DNA of 64,000 nucleotides from an uncultured Lachnospiraceae bacterium. Lineage in GTDB: Bacteria; Bacillota; Clostridia; Lachnospirales; Lachnospiraceae. The translations under genes and the position numbers were made by a program. The stretch lies in NCBI GenBank assembly GCA_934317005.1, contig CAKREB010000001.1, forward strand, positions 283,199 to 347,198. Reading direction: 5' to 3'. Position 1 is the stretch's first letter. Each line of letters opens with the position of its first letter. The notes under the pieces are model-generated. The model saw only the letters and a list, made by a program, of their open reading frames with translations, made no database searches and was not told the origin of the DNA. Below, one piece after another: positions 33,028-42,542 of this stretch.

Positions 33028-35991
33028 ATGGCATCAAGTATTAAGGAGCTTTCTCAGGTGAAGATTCCTGAGACATATGAATTGGTAAATGGAGAATGGG
33101 TAGAAGAAGTCAACAGCTTTATTTTAACGCTGCGTCATAAATTAAGCCATGCAAGAGTGCTGATCTTTAGCAATGATGATGAAAATAAAGTGTTTAATAT
33201 CGGATTCCGCACACCGCCAAAGGACGCAACCGGTGTACCGCACATTATTGAACATACAGTGCTTTGCGGATCAAAAAATTTCCCGGCAAAGGATCCATTT
33301 GTTGAGTTGGTAAAGGGCTCTTTGAATACGTATCTGAATGCAACAACCTATCCGGATAAGACGATGTATCCGGTGGCAAGCTGCAATGATAAGGATTTTG
33401 AAAATCTGATGCATGTCTATATGGATGCCGTATTTTATCCAAACATTTACAAATATCAGGAAATCTTCAAGCAGGAAGGCTGGCACTATGAGCTTGACAG
33501 CAAGGATGGAGAGATTACCTATAATGGTGTCGTTTACAATGAGATGAAGGGTGCGTACTCTTCTGAGGAGAGTGTACTGGAACGTTATGTGATGAACAGT
33601 CTTTTTCCTGACAATACCTATGGACAGGAGTCAGGCGGTGATCCGAAATGCATTCCGGATCTGACATATGAGGATTATCTGGATTTTCATAGAAGATATT
33701 ATCATCCGGTCAACAGTTATATCTGCCTGTACGGAAATATGGACATTGAAGAACGTCTGGTATTTATGGACAAAAATTATCTGAGTGCATTTCCGGCAAT
33801 TGAGCTGGATTCGGTGATTCCTTTACAGAAGCCGTTTGATCAGATGAAGGATCTGACAAAGACATATGCGGTTGCAAAAGATGCTGACTGCACCGAAAAG
33901 ACATATTATGCCTATGCGGCAGCGATGGATGTTACGTTAGACCAGGAGGTTTGCCGTGCATTTGAGCTGTTGTCGTATGTATTAGTCGAGATGCCGGGCG
34001 CACCATTAAAGCAGGCACTTTTAGATGCCGGAATCGGTTCGGATATTGATGTAGATTTCTGCGATATTCTGCGCCAGAGTTACTTTGCCATTACGACAAA
34101 GAATGCAAAGCCGGGACAAAAAGAGAAGTTCTATCAGATTATCCGGGAAACATTGAAAAAATTAGTTGCAGAGGGAATTGACCGCAAGGCTTTAGAAGCT
34201 GCAATCAATGGAACGGAATTTAGAGAAAGAGAAGCAGATTTTGGCTCTTTCCCGAAGGGGTTATTATATTCCATCCGTACGTTCAAAACATGGCTCTATG
34301 ATGATGAACAGCCATATGCTTCTCTTTGCTATGATAAATACTATACCTTTTTGCGTGAGCAGTTAAAGACAGATTATTATGAGAAGCTGATCCAGAAGTA
34401 TCTTCTGGATAATCCGCATGCCGTTCTGATCGAAATGGCACCGGAACCGGGACTTGCTGCAAAGTCAGAGGAGGAAACGGCGCAGAAGTTAAAAGCATAT
34501 AAAGAAAGTCTTTCTGAGGAAGAGGTAGAACAGCTTGTTGCAGATACAAAAGCATTAAAGAAATATCAGGAAACACCGACACCGAAGGAAATCCTCGAAA
34601 AGATTCCGATGTTAAAGCGAGAAGACATTGGTAAGAAGGTGCAGCCATTTTACAATGATGAGCGTGAGATTGCAGGAGTGAAGACGATTCACCATAATAT
34701 TGAAACAAATGACATTGTATATCTCCGCCTGTTTTTTGATATGCAGAAGCTGGAGAAATATGTTCCGCAGGCAAGCTTTTTATCAACCTTGCTGGGATAT
34801 ATGAATACAAAGAAGCATACGTATACAGAATTTGATACAGAGACAAACTTTTATACCGGAGGGATCGCTTCAGATGTAGATATCTACTGCCAGAATCAGG
34901 AGAGTGATGTTTACCAGCTTAAATTCGAAGTGAAGACAAAGGTACTGCGCAGCCAGTTAAAGGCAGCCTTAGATTTGATGGCAGAGATGATGTTTGAAAC
35001 GTTGTTTGATGATGAGAAGCATCTGCGTGAGGTTGTGGCAGAGGGACGTTCCCGCTTGAAGGTGAGACTGCTTTCTTCCGGCCATCAGGCGGCAGCAGGC
35101 AGAGCAACAGCATGCTTTTCGAAGAGCGCATGGCTGAATGACCGAAGCGTGGGAATCGGCTATTATGCGTATCTTGCACAGCTCGATGAGCATTTTGATG
35201 AGGAAAAGCAGAAGCTTGTCGATGGCTGCAAAGTGCTTTTGGCAAATATATTCCAAAAGAGCGGCATGATGATCTCCATCACAGGAAATGAAAAAGACTA
35301 TGCGGCATTGGAAAAGGAACTGCCGACATTTTTAGAGAAGCTTGCTGCGTTTGAGGCAGAAGCACAGACAGATACAGGCTGTAAGGGATTGCAGGAATTT
35401 GTGCCGGAACCGGTTAGTGTGCAGGAGGCATTTACAACACCGGCAGAAATCCAGTATGTAGCAGTTGGTGGAAGCTTTGCAGATATTCCGTACAATGCCG
35501 GAGCAATTCGTGTGGCAAGACATTTGTTGAACTATGACTATTTGTGGAATGAGGTTCGTGTAAAGGGTGGTGCCTATGGTGTTGCCTGCCAGTTTAACAG
35601 GGAAAAGGAAGGCTTCTTTACCTCTTACCGTGATCCAAATCTGTCCGCTACGTTGGATGTTTATAAGGGCGCAGCGAATTATCTTGCATCCTATGATGCC
35701 GAAGAACGTGAGATTACAAAGACGATCATCGGAACGATCAGTGGCATGGATACACCACTGACTCCGAATATGAAGGGCCGTCGTTCGATGACAGCATACT
35801 TTACCGGTCTGAAGCTGGAAGAGCTGCAGAAAGAGCGTGATCAGGTATTGCAGTGCTCTTTGGAGGATATCCGCAGTCTGGCAGTGATTATGAAAGCAGT
35901 TGCCGAGAGCAACAATATCTGTGTGATCGGAAATGAACAGAAGATTGCGAAAGAAAAGGAAATCTTTTCAGAAATCCATTCTTTGTCCTAG
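33028..35991 (+). CDS. M16C zinc metallopeptidase (presequence-protease family)
   Basis: Cleaves peptides inside the cell. The 987-residue protein has the inverted zinc motif HIIEH (residues 72-76) with the downstream third ligand in the YNGVVYNEMKGAYS region, an M16C-associated domain in the middle, and inactive repeats of the fold in the C-terminal half ending with the RVKGGAYGVACQF segment. Length and motif order match the PreP-like group found in many Clostridia. There is no signal peptide. AAAGGAT lies upstream of the ATG, and the gene begins 3 bases after rhaB and is followed 16 bases later by era. Confidence 0.93.
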   Translation: MASSIKELSQVKIPETYELVNGEWVEEVNSFILTLRHKLSHARVLIFSNDDENKVFNIGFRTPPKDATGVPHIIEHTVLCGSKNFPAKDPFVELVKGSLNTYLNATTYPDKTMYPVASCNDKDFENLMHVYMDAVFYPNIYKYQEIFKQEGWHYELDSKDGEITYNGVVYNEMKGAYSSEESVLERYVMNSLFPDNTYGQESGGDPKCIPDLTYEDYLDFHRRYYHPVNSYICLYGNMDIEERLVFMDKNYLSAFPAIELDSVIPLQKPFDQMKDLTKTYAVAKDADCTEKTYYAYAAAMDVTLDQEVCRAFELLSYVLVEMPGAPLKQALLDAGIGSDIDVDFCDILRQSYFAITTKNAKPGQKEKFYQIIRETLKKLVAEGIDRKALEAAINGTEFREREADFGSFPKGLLYSIRTFKTWLYDDEQPYASLCYDKYYTFLREQLKTDYYEKLIQKYLLDNPHAVLIEMAPEPGLAAKSEEETAQKLKAYKESLSEEEVEQLVADTKALKKYQETPTPKEILEKIPMLKREDIGKKVQPFYNDEREIAGVKTIHHNIETNDIVYLRLFFDMQKLEKYVPQASFLSTLLGYMNTKKHTYTEFDTETNFYTGGIASDVDIYCQNQESDVYQLKFEVKTKVLRSQLKAALDLMAEMMFETLFDDEKHLREVVAEGRSRLKVRLLSSGHQAAAGRATACFSKSAWLNDRSVGIGYYAYLAQLDEHFDEEKQKLVDGCKVLLANIFQKSGMMISITGNEKDYAALEKELPTFLEKLAAFEAEAQTDTGCKGLQEFVPEPVSVQEAFTTPAEIQYVAVGGSFADIPYNAGAIRVARHLLNYDYLWNEVRVKGGAYGVACQFNREKEGFFTSYRDPNLSATLDVYKGAANYLASYDAEEREITKTIIGTISGMDTPLTPNMKGRRSMTAYFTGLKLEELQKERDQVLQCSLEDIRSLAVIMKAVAESNNICVIGNEQKIAKEKEIFSEIHSLS

Positions 35992-36007
35992 AAAGGGGAA
36001 ATACTTC

Positions 36008-36916
36008 ATGAAAAAATTTAAATCGGGTTTTGTGACCTTGATCGGACGTCCCAATGTAGGAAAATCGACGCTGATGAATCATCTGATCGGTCAGAAGATA
36101 GCAATCACATCGAATAAACCGCAGACAACCAGAAACCGTATTCAGACAGTTTATACCAGTGAAGAAGGGCAGATTATCTTTCTGGACACACCCGGTATCC
36201 ATAAGGCGAAAAATAAACTGGGAGAATATATGGTCACAGTGGCAGAACGCACGCTAAAAGAGGTTGACCTGATTCTGTGGCTGGTCGAACCAAGTACCTT
36301 TATCGGTGCAGGAGAACGTCATATCGCAGAACAGCTTCGCCAGACAGACACACCGGTTATTCTGGTCATCAATAAGATTGACACTGTCAGCAAGGCAGAA
36401 ATCCTTACATTTATTGATGCGTATAAGGATATTGTGCCATTCAAGGAGATTATTCCGGTTTCTGCGCTGAAAGGGGAAAATACAGACGAACTGATCCGTG
36501 TCATGTTTGCATATCTCGAAGAGGGACCTTGCTATTATGACGAAGACACCATCACCGATCAGCCGGAACGCCAGATTGTATCAGAACTGATCCGCGAGAA
36601 GGCACTGCGTAATCTCAGTGATGAGATTCCGCATGGCATCGCTGTAGCAATCGACCAGATGAAGGAACGGAAAACGGGAAATCTGATTGATATTGATGCC
36701 ACGATTGTTTGTGAGAGAGATTCCCACAAAGGGATTATTATCGGCAAACAGGGGGCGATGTTGAAAAAGATTGGCAGCCAGGCACGGCATGATATTGAAA
36801 ATCTTTTAGATTGTAAAGTAAATCTGAAGCTTTGGGTTAAAGTGAAAAAGGACTGGAGAGACAGTGATTTCCTGATCAAAAACTTCGGATACCGTAAGAC
36901 GGATTACGATCAGTAA
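36008..36916 (+). CDS. era: GTPase Era
   Basis: Binds 16S rRNA and helps small-subunit assembly. The 302-residue protein has the GTPase motifs GRPNVGKST (G1), TTRNR (G2 region), DTPGIH (G3) and NKID (G4), and a C-terminal KH domain with the IIIGKQGAMLKKIG signature. The ATG at 36008, after GAAAGGGG, gives the standard Era start; the upstream frame overlaps the peptidase gene and is rejected. The order era, yqzL-like, recO is a conserved Firmicutes arrangement. Confidence 0.97.
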   Translation: MKKFKSGFVTLIGRPNVGKSTLMNHLIGQKIAITSNKPQTTRNRIQTVYTSEEGQIIFLDTPGIHKAKNKLGEYMVTVAERTLKEVDLILWLVEPSTFIGAGERHIAEQLRQTDTPVILVINKIDTVSKAEILTFIDAYKDIVPFKEIIPVSALKGENTDELIRVMFAYLEEGPCYYDEDTITDQPERQIVSELIREKALRNLSDEIPHGIAVAIDQMKERKTGNLIDIDATIVCERDSHKGIIIGKQGAMLKKIGSQARHDIENLLDCKVNLKLWVKVKKDWRDSDFLIKNFGYRKTDYDQ

Positions 36917-37010
36917 AAAACACTTTTTTGTACCAAAAATTGTTACGTATATGATATGTGATCTTTAGCCATGCTACTAATACAACAAATCTGGCAAAGA
37001 TTTGATATTG

Positions 37011-37025
37011 GTTGTACAGTACAAC
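37011..37025. promoter_or_regulatory. Perfect 15-bp palindrome between era and the yqzL-like gene
   Basis: GTTGTAC-A-GTACAAC is a perfect odd-centred palindrome. A small hairpin (CAAATCT with AGATTTG) precedes it at about 36985-37003. It could be a repressor site for the yqzL-recO unit; it does not match the Gram-positive LexA box. No clear promoter was recognised beside it. Confidence 0.4.
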
Positions 37026-37150
37026 ATTCATAGCACAGAGCACGAAAGGTTACTTTTACCCCAAGTAGAAACCGTATGCGGCAGGCGCATAGAACTATGT
37101 TTCAGGAGCAGAAAGTGATCGCGAAGAAGTTTGCATTTTCGTAGAAAGGC

Positions 37151-37342
37151 ATGGCAGAGAGAATGGACAAAGAAGAACGCTGGAATCAGTTTGCGGCAAC
37201 AGGAAAAGTGACAGACTATCTAAAGTATTGTAGCGAGAGGCAGACGGCAGATGCTTCTACCGAGGAAAGTAAGCAGTATGAGAGAAACAGTGACATTGAC
37301 CGGAATGGTCATTACCGCATCACCGATGAAAGAGTACGATAG
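37151..37342 (+). CDS. YqzL-like small protein
   Basis: This 63-residue protein contains RWNQFAATGKVTDYLKYC near its N-terminus, which fits the W-x-x-F-x-x-T-G-x-x-x-x-Y-L pattern of the YqzL family, short proteins found between era and recO in Bacilli and Clostridia. The function is unknown. The C-terminal 30 residues are polar and poorly ordered. GAAAGGC lies just before the ATG at 37151; a second ATG at 37163 is possible. The gene overlaps the start of recO by 65 bases in another frame, so translation of recO is probably coupled. Confidence 0.7.
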   Translation: MAERMDKEERWNQFAATGKVTDYLKYCSERQTADASTEESKQYERNSDIDRNGHYRITDERVR

Positions 37343-38024
37343 ACGGATCGAACTTTTGACGCGGGAGCGGGGAAGAATATCGGCATTTGCACAGGGCGCA
37401 AGAAAGGTAAACAGCGCCCTTTCTGCATGTACGATCCCGTTTACGTTCGGACAGTTTATGTTGTACGAGGGAAGAAATTCATATAATCTGAAATCTGGTG
37501 TGATCCAGAAATTTTTTGGGGACATTGCGCAGGATTACGATATGACCTGCTATGCATCGTATTTCGCAGAGGTTGCCCAATACTTTACACGGGAAAATAT
37601 GGAGGCATCGCAGGAACTTCTGCTGTTGTATATGACGCTTCTTGCAATGGCTCACAAAAAGATGCCCTTCCGGCTGATCCGTATTGTATATGAAATGAGG
37701 ATCATGATGATCGAGGGACAGGGCTTGGAGCTTTTTGAATGTCTAGGCTGTCATAATGCCAATACCCGGTCGGTATATTTTGCAGCAGGTGGATTAGTGT
37801 GTCCGGAATGCGCAGCAAAGGAACAGGAACTACAGAAAGCCTATCCGTTTGAACTGAGTCAGGATGCACTCTACTCGCTGCAGTACATATTATCCGCACC
37901 GTTAGAGCGTTTATATTCTTTTGTGGTGACAGAACCTGTTTTGAAGGAACTGGAACATTTTATGCGTGGCTATCTGGGACGGTATCTGCCACATACATTT
38001 CGTTCCCTGGCATTTTTAGAGTAG
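37278..38024 (+). CDS. recO: DNA repair protein RecO
   Basis: Loads RecA onto SSB-coated DNA during recombinational repair. The 248-residue protein has an N-terminal OB fold (TLTGMVITASPMKEYDRRIELLT, GRISAFAQGARK) and a helical C-terminal part with a four-Cys zinc site (CLGCHNANT and CPECA). GAGGAAAG stands about 7 bases before the ATG at 37278; the track-like upstream start at 37251 lacks such a site. It overlaps the yqzL-like gene and follows era, the usual order. Confidence 0.95.
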   Translation: MRETVTLTGMVITASPMKEYDRRIELLTRERGRISAFAQGARKVNSALSACTIPFTFGQFMLYEGRNSYNLKSGVIQKFFGDIAQDYDMTCYASYFAEVAQYFTRENMEASQELLLLYMTLLAMAHKKMPFRLIRIVYEMRIMMIEGQGLELFECLGCHNANTRSVYFAAGGLVCPECAAKEQELQKAYPFELSQDALYSLQYILSAPLERLYSFVVTEPVLKELEHFMRGYLGRYLPHTFRSLAFLE

Positions 38025-38030
38025 TTAAAC

Positions 38031-38059
38031 TTGCATTATGAATTAGATAATGGTATATT
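38031..38059 (+). promoter_or_regulatory. Promoter of glyS
   Basis: -35 TTGCAT (38031-38036), 17-base spacer, -10 TATATT (38054-38059). The leader of about 180 bases contains a hairpin with GATCA/TGATC arms (about 38105-38140) but no T-box sequence. Confidence 0.6.
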
Positions 38060-38247
38060 TTTAAAAGTATGTAGGCAAGATGTATAGCATTTGTGCCGAG
38101 AAAGATCAAAGCGTCAGCATAGATGACTGCTGCTCTGATCATATCAATGATAAGGATAGAAATGGTACCGGCATCTGGTGCAGGCTGTGAATAGATGACA
38201 GGATATGGCATCGGGATGTCTGGGTTACGGAAAGGCATGGTTACAAA

Positions 38248-39636
38248 ATGGAAAAAACAATGGAAAAAATCGTTGCTCTTGCAAAGGCAAGAGGATTTGT
38301 ATATCCGGGTTCAGAAATTTATGGTGGACTTGCAAACTCTTGGGATTATGGAAATCTTGGTGTAGAGTTAAAGAACAATATCAAAGCTGCATGGTGGCAG
38401 AAGTTCATCCGTGAGAATCCATATAATGTCGGAATTGACAGTGCAATTCTGATGAACCCACAGACATGGGTGGCTTCCGGACATCTCGGCAGTTTCTCAG
38501 ATCCTCTCATGGATTGTAAGGATTGTCATGAGCGTTTCCGCGCAGATAAAGTGATTGAAGACTACATGGAAGAGAATGGTATCAAGATTGAGGGAAGCGT
38601 AGATGCATGGTCTCATGAAGAGATGGAAAATTATATCAAGGAGCATGAGATCGCATGCCCTAGCTGCGGCAAGCACAACTTTACCGATATCCGTCAGTTT
38701 AACCTGATGTTTAAGACATTCCAGGGTGTTACGGAAGATGCGAAGAACACCGTATATCTTCGTCCGGAGACAGCACAGGGTATCTTCGTAAACTTTAAAA
38801 ATGTAGCACGTACTTCCCGCAAGAAGATTCCATTTGGAATTGGTCAGATCGGTAAGTCATTCCGTAATGAGATCACACCGGGTAACTTTATCTTCCGTAT
38901 CCGCGAGTTTGAACAGATGGAATTGGAATTCTTCTGTGAGCCGGATACCGATTTAGAGTGGTTTGCATACTGGAAACAGTTCTGCATCGACTGGTTGAAA
39001 TCTCTTGGCATCAAGGAAGATGAGATGCGTGTCCGTGATCATGAGAAAGAAGAGCTTTCTTTCTATAGTAAAGCAACAACAGATATCGAATATCTCTTCC
39101 CATTTGGCTGGGGCGAGCTCTGGGGTATCGCAGATCGTACCGATTATGACCTGACACAGCATCAGGAAGTATCTAAGGTAGATTTGAGCTATTTTGATGA
39201 TACCAAGAACGAAAAGTACATTCCGTACGTTATCGAGCCATCACTCGGAGCAGATCGTGTAACACTGGCATTCTTATGCGGTGCGTATGATGAGGAAGAG
39301 ATTGGCGAGGGAGATGTGCGTACCGTTATGCACTTCCATCCGGCAATCGCACCGGTTAAGATCGCTGTACTTCCACTCTCTAAGAAGCTTTCTGAGCCGG
39401 CTACAGAGATTTACACAAATCTTTGCAAGAAATATAATTGTGAATTTGATGACCGTGGAAATATCGGTAAGCGTTATCGTCGCCAGGATGAGATCGGTAC
39501 ACCATACTGTATCACATTTGACTTTGATTCCCTTGAGGATCAGGCAGTAACTGTCCGTGATCGTGATTCGATGGAGCAGGAACGTATTAAGATTGATGAA
39601 CTTGACAAGTATTTTGAGGGCAGATTTACATTCTAG
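38248..39636 (+). CDS. glyS: Glycyl-tRNA synthetase, single-chain class II
   Basis: Charges tRNA-Gly. The 462-residue alpha2-type enzyme is recognised by GFVYPGSEIYGGLANSWDYG, CKDCHERFRADK, the motif 2 region KSFRNEITPGNFIFRIREFEQMELEFFC, and the motif 3 region EPSLGADRVTLAFL. This is the eukaryote/Gram-positive single-chain form, sometimes called glyQS. The ATG at 38248 has AAAGGC upstream and gives the normal N-terminus; a second ATG (MEKIV) 12 bases on is an option. It has its own promoter at 38031 and a terminator at 39670. Confidence 0.96.
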   Translation: MEKTMEKIVALAKARGFVYPGSEIYGGLANSWDYGNLGVELKNNIKAAWWQKFIRENPYNVGIDSAILMNPQTWVASGHLGSFSDPLMDCKDCHERFRADKVIEDYMEENGIKIEGSVDAWSHEEMENYIKEHEIACPSCGKHNFTDIRQFNLMFKTFQGVTEDAKNTVYLRPETAQGIFVNFKNVARTSRKKIPFGIGQIGKSFRNEITPGNFIFRIREFEQMELEFFCEPDTDLEWFAYWKQFCIDWLKSLGIKEDEMRVRDHEKEELSFYSKATTDIEYLFPFGWGELWGIADRTDYDLTQHQEVSKVDLSYFDDTKNEKYIPYVIEPSLGADRVTLAFLCGAYDEEEIGEGDVRTVMHFHPAIAPVKIAVLPLSKKLSEPATEIYTNLCKKYNCEFDDRGNIGKRYRRQDEIGTPYCITFDFDSLEDQAVTVRDRDSMEQERIKIDELDKYFEGRFTF

Positions 39637-39669
39637 TATTAAGAATATAACAATGTAATATAGCGTATT

Positions 39670-39715
39670 CAAAAAGCGTACATGGAACTGTTGCAGGTTC
39701 TGGGTGCGCTTTTTG
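39670..39715 (+). terminator. Terminator of glyS
   Basis: CAAAAAGCG pairs with CGCTTTTTG; an inner arm (GGAAC with GTTC) extends the stem. Confidence 0.75.
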
Positions 39716-39992
39716 GGTTGTATAGGACATTTTTTGGATAGGATGTTGGGAATTATGTGAGGGAACAGTCTGATCTGATACATTCTACTATGGAATATCG
39801 AAAAGTTGCGGTAAAAAAGTACGAAATAGTGTGGTGTGAAACAGTTGGTGCTATATGGTATCATAAGTAGGCATGGAATATGTGAACATTCTGTGTATAT
39901 TGGTTTAAGGTAGAAGAAAAAATATAAAAAGTTTCGATGTTGTGAGTGGCTATTTTGCTGAATGATATCGAAGTGGAAGGAGAAACAGTAGT
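39716..39992 (+). other. Region upstream of the first GH5 gene
   Basis: AT-rich, no ORF of note. A weak promoter candidate is TGAAAC, 16 bases, TATCAT ending near 39863. Further down, TTCGAT and ATCGAA (about 39935-39975) could form a loop around 30 bases before the GGAGG of the GH5 gene. Nothing else was recognised. Confidence 0.35.
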
Positions 39993-42143
39993 ATGAGAAA
40001 AGCACATGTAAAAAAGCTGTTAGCTATGGCGTTGGTTGCAGCTATGACTGTTACAGGTGTTACGGCAGGAAATCCAGACGTACATCATGCGCAGGCAGCT
40101 GCTAAGAAGGTTACATTAAAGTTTAAGAAGACATCATATTCTGTAACGGAAAAGAAAACATTGTCTTTAAAAGGACAGATTTCCAAAAAGAATATCAGCA
40201 AAGTAAAAAAGCTTACATGGTCTTCTAAGAGTACGAAGATTGCAAAGGTCTCTACAAAGGGTGTTGTAACCGGTATGAAAGCCGGAACGACTGTGGTTTC
40301 ATGCAAGGTTCAGTATAAAGCAGCCGGCAAGAAAGCATATCAGACTAAAACAATCAAAACCACGGTAAAAGTAAATGCAGCAGCGGCTAAAAAGTTTACG
40401 GTAAAGTGGAATGACACAAGTAACATCGGAGATGAAAAGATTGTTTCTATCGTTGGTGGAACCTCCGATAGCATGAAAGTAAAAGATAATGGTACAATGC
40501 GAAAAGATTTATCCACACAGTATCTGATCAAAAATGAGATGGGTACCGGTATTAATCTTGGTAACACAATGGAGGCTACTAAGGCAAGTGGCGAGATTGA
40601 CAACTTCAAGGAAGCAACTGATTTTGAGCAGGCATGGAGTGCACCAATCACGACACAGAAGTACATTGATAGTGTACACAGTTACGGCTTTAACACAATC
40701 CGTATTCCGGTTGCGTGGTCAAGCATGATTTCCAAAGATGGCAGCTACACGATCAATGATAAGATGCTTGGACGAGTAGAAGAGATTGTAAACTATGCCT
40801 TAAATAATGGTATGTATGTTATTATCAATGATCACTATGATTACGGCTGGTGGGGCATGTTTGGTGCTAGTGATGAGTCCCTTCGCGCCAGAGCATGGAA
40901 AAAATATGAAGCAATCTGGACACAGATTTCAGAACGTTTTAAAAACTATTCCGATCATTTGATCTTTGAATCTGCTAATGAAGAATTGACAAATCATATG
41001 AATGATTCAAACTTAGGTCTGAACACAGCAGTAAACCCTGAAACAGAGGTTTATGACAGCAACTATCCGACAGGAACACTGACATTGGATCAGTGCTATG
41101 AAACTGCAAACAAGATTAATCAGACTTTTGTAAATATTGTTAGAAAGTCCGGCGGAAACAATGAGTATCGTCATCTTTTGATTGCCGGAATCGGTACAAG
41201 TATTGATAATACCGTAAACAGCAAGTTTGTGATGCCTACAGATACAATCGAAGGAAATGGCAATACAAAGCTGAGTGTTTCCGTACATTACTATGAGCCA
41301 TGGGAGTTCTGTGGCGACGGTATGAGCGGAGCAACTTATACAGATAAGGATAAAAAGCATACAGAAACCCAGTTTGCTAAGTTAAAGAGGTTTACAGATC
41401 AGGGATATGGTGTCATCGTTGGTGAGTTTGGTGTTTGTAACCCATTACAGGATGGTGTCACAGCATGGCTTAAGGATACGATGGAAATTGCAGCAAAGAA
41501 TGATTGCATTCCTCTGCTTTGGGATACACCGGGTACTTACTTTGACCGTGAAGCATGCATTATGCAGTATAAGGATGTAGCAGAGCTTTATAATTCCATT
41601 ACAGGTGCGCATGGAGATACTAATATTAATTCAAACTCCGGATTTGTAAAGGCAGATGTAAACTACTACACTACGATTCCGGAAAGTGCAAAGCAGGTAT
41701 TCCAGTGGAAAGGTGAATGGAAGAAGAATGACGGAGGAAACATTGGTTTAGATGGAAACCTTGTTACTTCATCAGGCATTGAACAGTTTATCAAGACTGA
41801 CAGCATCAGTGATAAAGAACAGGTTACATTCAATGACTGGGGTTATCAGGCATTCTTAAAGCTTGACTGGTCTAAGTTAAAGAATCCGGTTGTGTACTGT
41901 ACATTTAAGGAAGATACAGAAGATGCAATCGGAACCATGAACTTTGCTTCCACTAAGAAACCAAATGGTTCTATTAAAGATACAGTGACTTTGGAATATA
42001 AGGACTGGGGTAGCAAGTATGTCACGATTCCGGGAAGTATCTTAAAGACACTGCAGACAGATCAGACACGTCAGTATATGTACTTTACATTTGGTAATGC
42101 ACCGGTGGTTACAAGCATATCTGTGTACGATCTGGGAAAATAA
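39993..42143 (+). CDS. Secreted GH5 cellulase-like enzyme with BIG domain and C-terminal module
   Basis: Probable endo-beta-1,4-glucanase or related glucanase. The 716-residue protein has a signal peptide (about 1-35, AQA then AAKK), a lysine-rich Ig-like BIG domain (about 37-128), a GH5 catalytic domain (about 165-545) and a C-terminal beta-sandwich module (about 555-716) that may bind carbohydrate. The acid/base is Glu330 in IFESANEEL and the nucleophile Glu478 in GVIVGEFGVCN; INDHYDYGWW carries the conserved His. The very basic BIG domain could hold the enzyme on the anionic wall or polymer. GGAG lies upstream of the ATG. It is a paralog of the enzyme at 45921 with the same domain order. 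Confidence 0.9.
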   Translation: MRKAHVKKLLAMALVAAMTVTGVTAGNPDVHHAQAAAKKVTLKFKKTSYSVTEKKTLSLKGQISKKNISKVKKLTWSSKSTKIAKVSTKGVVTGMKAGTTVVSCKVQYKAAGKKAYQTKTIKTTVKVNAAAAKKFTVKWNDTSNIGDEKIVSIVGGTSDSMKVKDNGTMRKDLSTQYLIKNEMGTGINLGNTMEATKASGEIDNFKEATDFEQAWSAPITTQKYIDSVHSYGFNTIRIPVAWSSMISKDGSYTINDKMLGRVEEIVNYALNNGMYVIINDHYDYGWWGMFGASDESLRARAWKKYEAIWTQISERFKNYSDHLIFESANEELTNHMNDSNLGLNTAVNPETEVYDSNYPTGTLTLDQCYETANKINQTFVNIVRKSGGNNEYRHLLIAGIGTSIDNTVNSKFVMPTDTIEGNGNTKLSVSVHYYEPWEFCGDGMSGATYTDKDKKHTETQFAKLKRFTDQGYGVIVGEFGVCNPLQDGVTAWLKDTMEIAAKNDCIPLLWDTPGTYFDREACIMQYKDVAELYNSITGAHGDTNINSNSGFVKADVNYYTTIPESAKQVFQWKGEWKKNDGGNIGLDGNLVTSSGIEQFIKTDSISDKEQVTFNDWGYQAFLKLDWSKLKNPVVYCTFKEDTEDAIGTMNFASTKKPNGSIKDTVTLEYKDWGSKYVTIPGSILKTLQTDQTRQYMYFTFGNAPVVTSISVYDLGK

Positions 42144-42380
42144 AATGAGAAGGTATCAGACGAAAAATAGATTGGTGTATGTCAAGAGTATGTAAACTAT
42201 GAGGCAGGGGAGTGGGTTGACTTTCCCCTGGTGCCTAAGTTATGGAAAAGTGACATGCTATGGAAGAGAAAATTGTGATATTTGCACAATTGGTACTTCT
42301 GTATCAATTGATTTTTCGAAAAGTATTGTGTAATTTGTTAAAGGAACGATTTTAACATGAAAAAAAATTATGCAATATTA

Positions 42381-42409
42381 TTGAAAATGATATAAACATA
42401 TGATATAAT
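42381..42409 (+). promoter_or_regulatory. Strong promoter of the two-module binding protein
   Basis: -35 TTGAAA (42381-42386), 17-base spacer, -10 TATAAT (42404-42409, perfect), in an AT-rich context. The leader is about 127 bases. Confidence 0.75.
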
Positions 42410-42427
42410 ATCTTATGTTTAAAATAT

Positions 42428-42504
42428 TTGTATATAAATAAAAGTGTGATGGGAATAAATAACGAAGTTTCCGTAAGTTAATGATAACATTTGTTTATAT
42501 ACAA
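42428..42504 (+). other. Structured 5' leader with 11-bp long-range stem
   Basis: TTGTATATAAA (42428-42438) pairs perfectly with TTTATATACAA (42494-42504) across 55 bases, which themselves contain short pairs (GGAA with TTCC). It starts about 12 bases after the predicted transcription start, a place typical for stems that protect mRNAs from decay. Confidence 0.5.
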
Positions 42505-42542
42505 CGACTCAATAATTTTAAATGATAAGGAGGATGTTAAAA

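Larger units (their letters stand above)
42144..42542 (+). other. Intergenic region with hairpin, promoter and structured leader
   Basis: A hairpin after the GH5 gene (GGC-AGGGGA with TCCCCT-G-GTGCC, 42203-42235) lacks a T run. The rest is very AT-rich and holds a strong promoter (42381-42409) and a long paired leader (42428-42504), both given separately. No ORF was seen. Confidence 0.6.

Noticed and set aside
37960..38238. 92-residue minus-strand ORF over the recO end and glyS leader
   Set aside because: No ribosome site, no recognisable family, and it covers the end of recO and the glyS promoter.
38025..38247. T-box before glyS
   Set aside because: Although a glycyl-tRNA synthetase often has one, the leader lacks the conserved GGTGGNACCGCG sequence and a terminator. 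Only a promoter and a small hairpin were found.
39274..40005. 243-residue minus-strand ORF over the glyS end and intergenic region
   Set aside because: It is antisense to glyS with no family pattern; low-complexity residues come from the AT-rich region.
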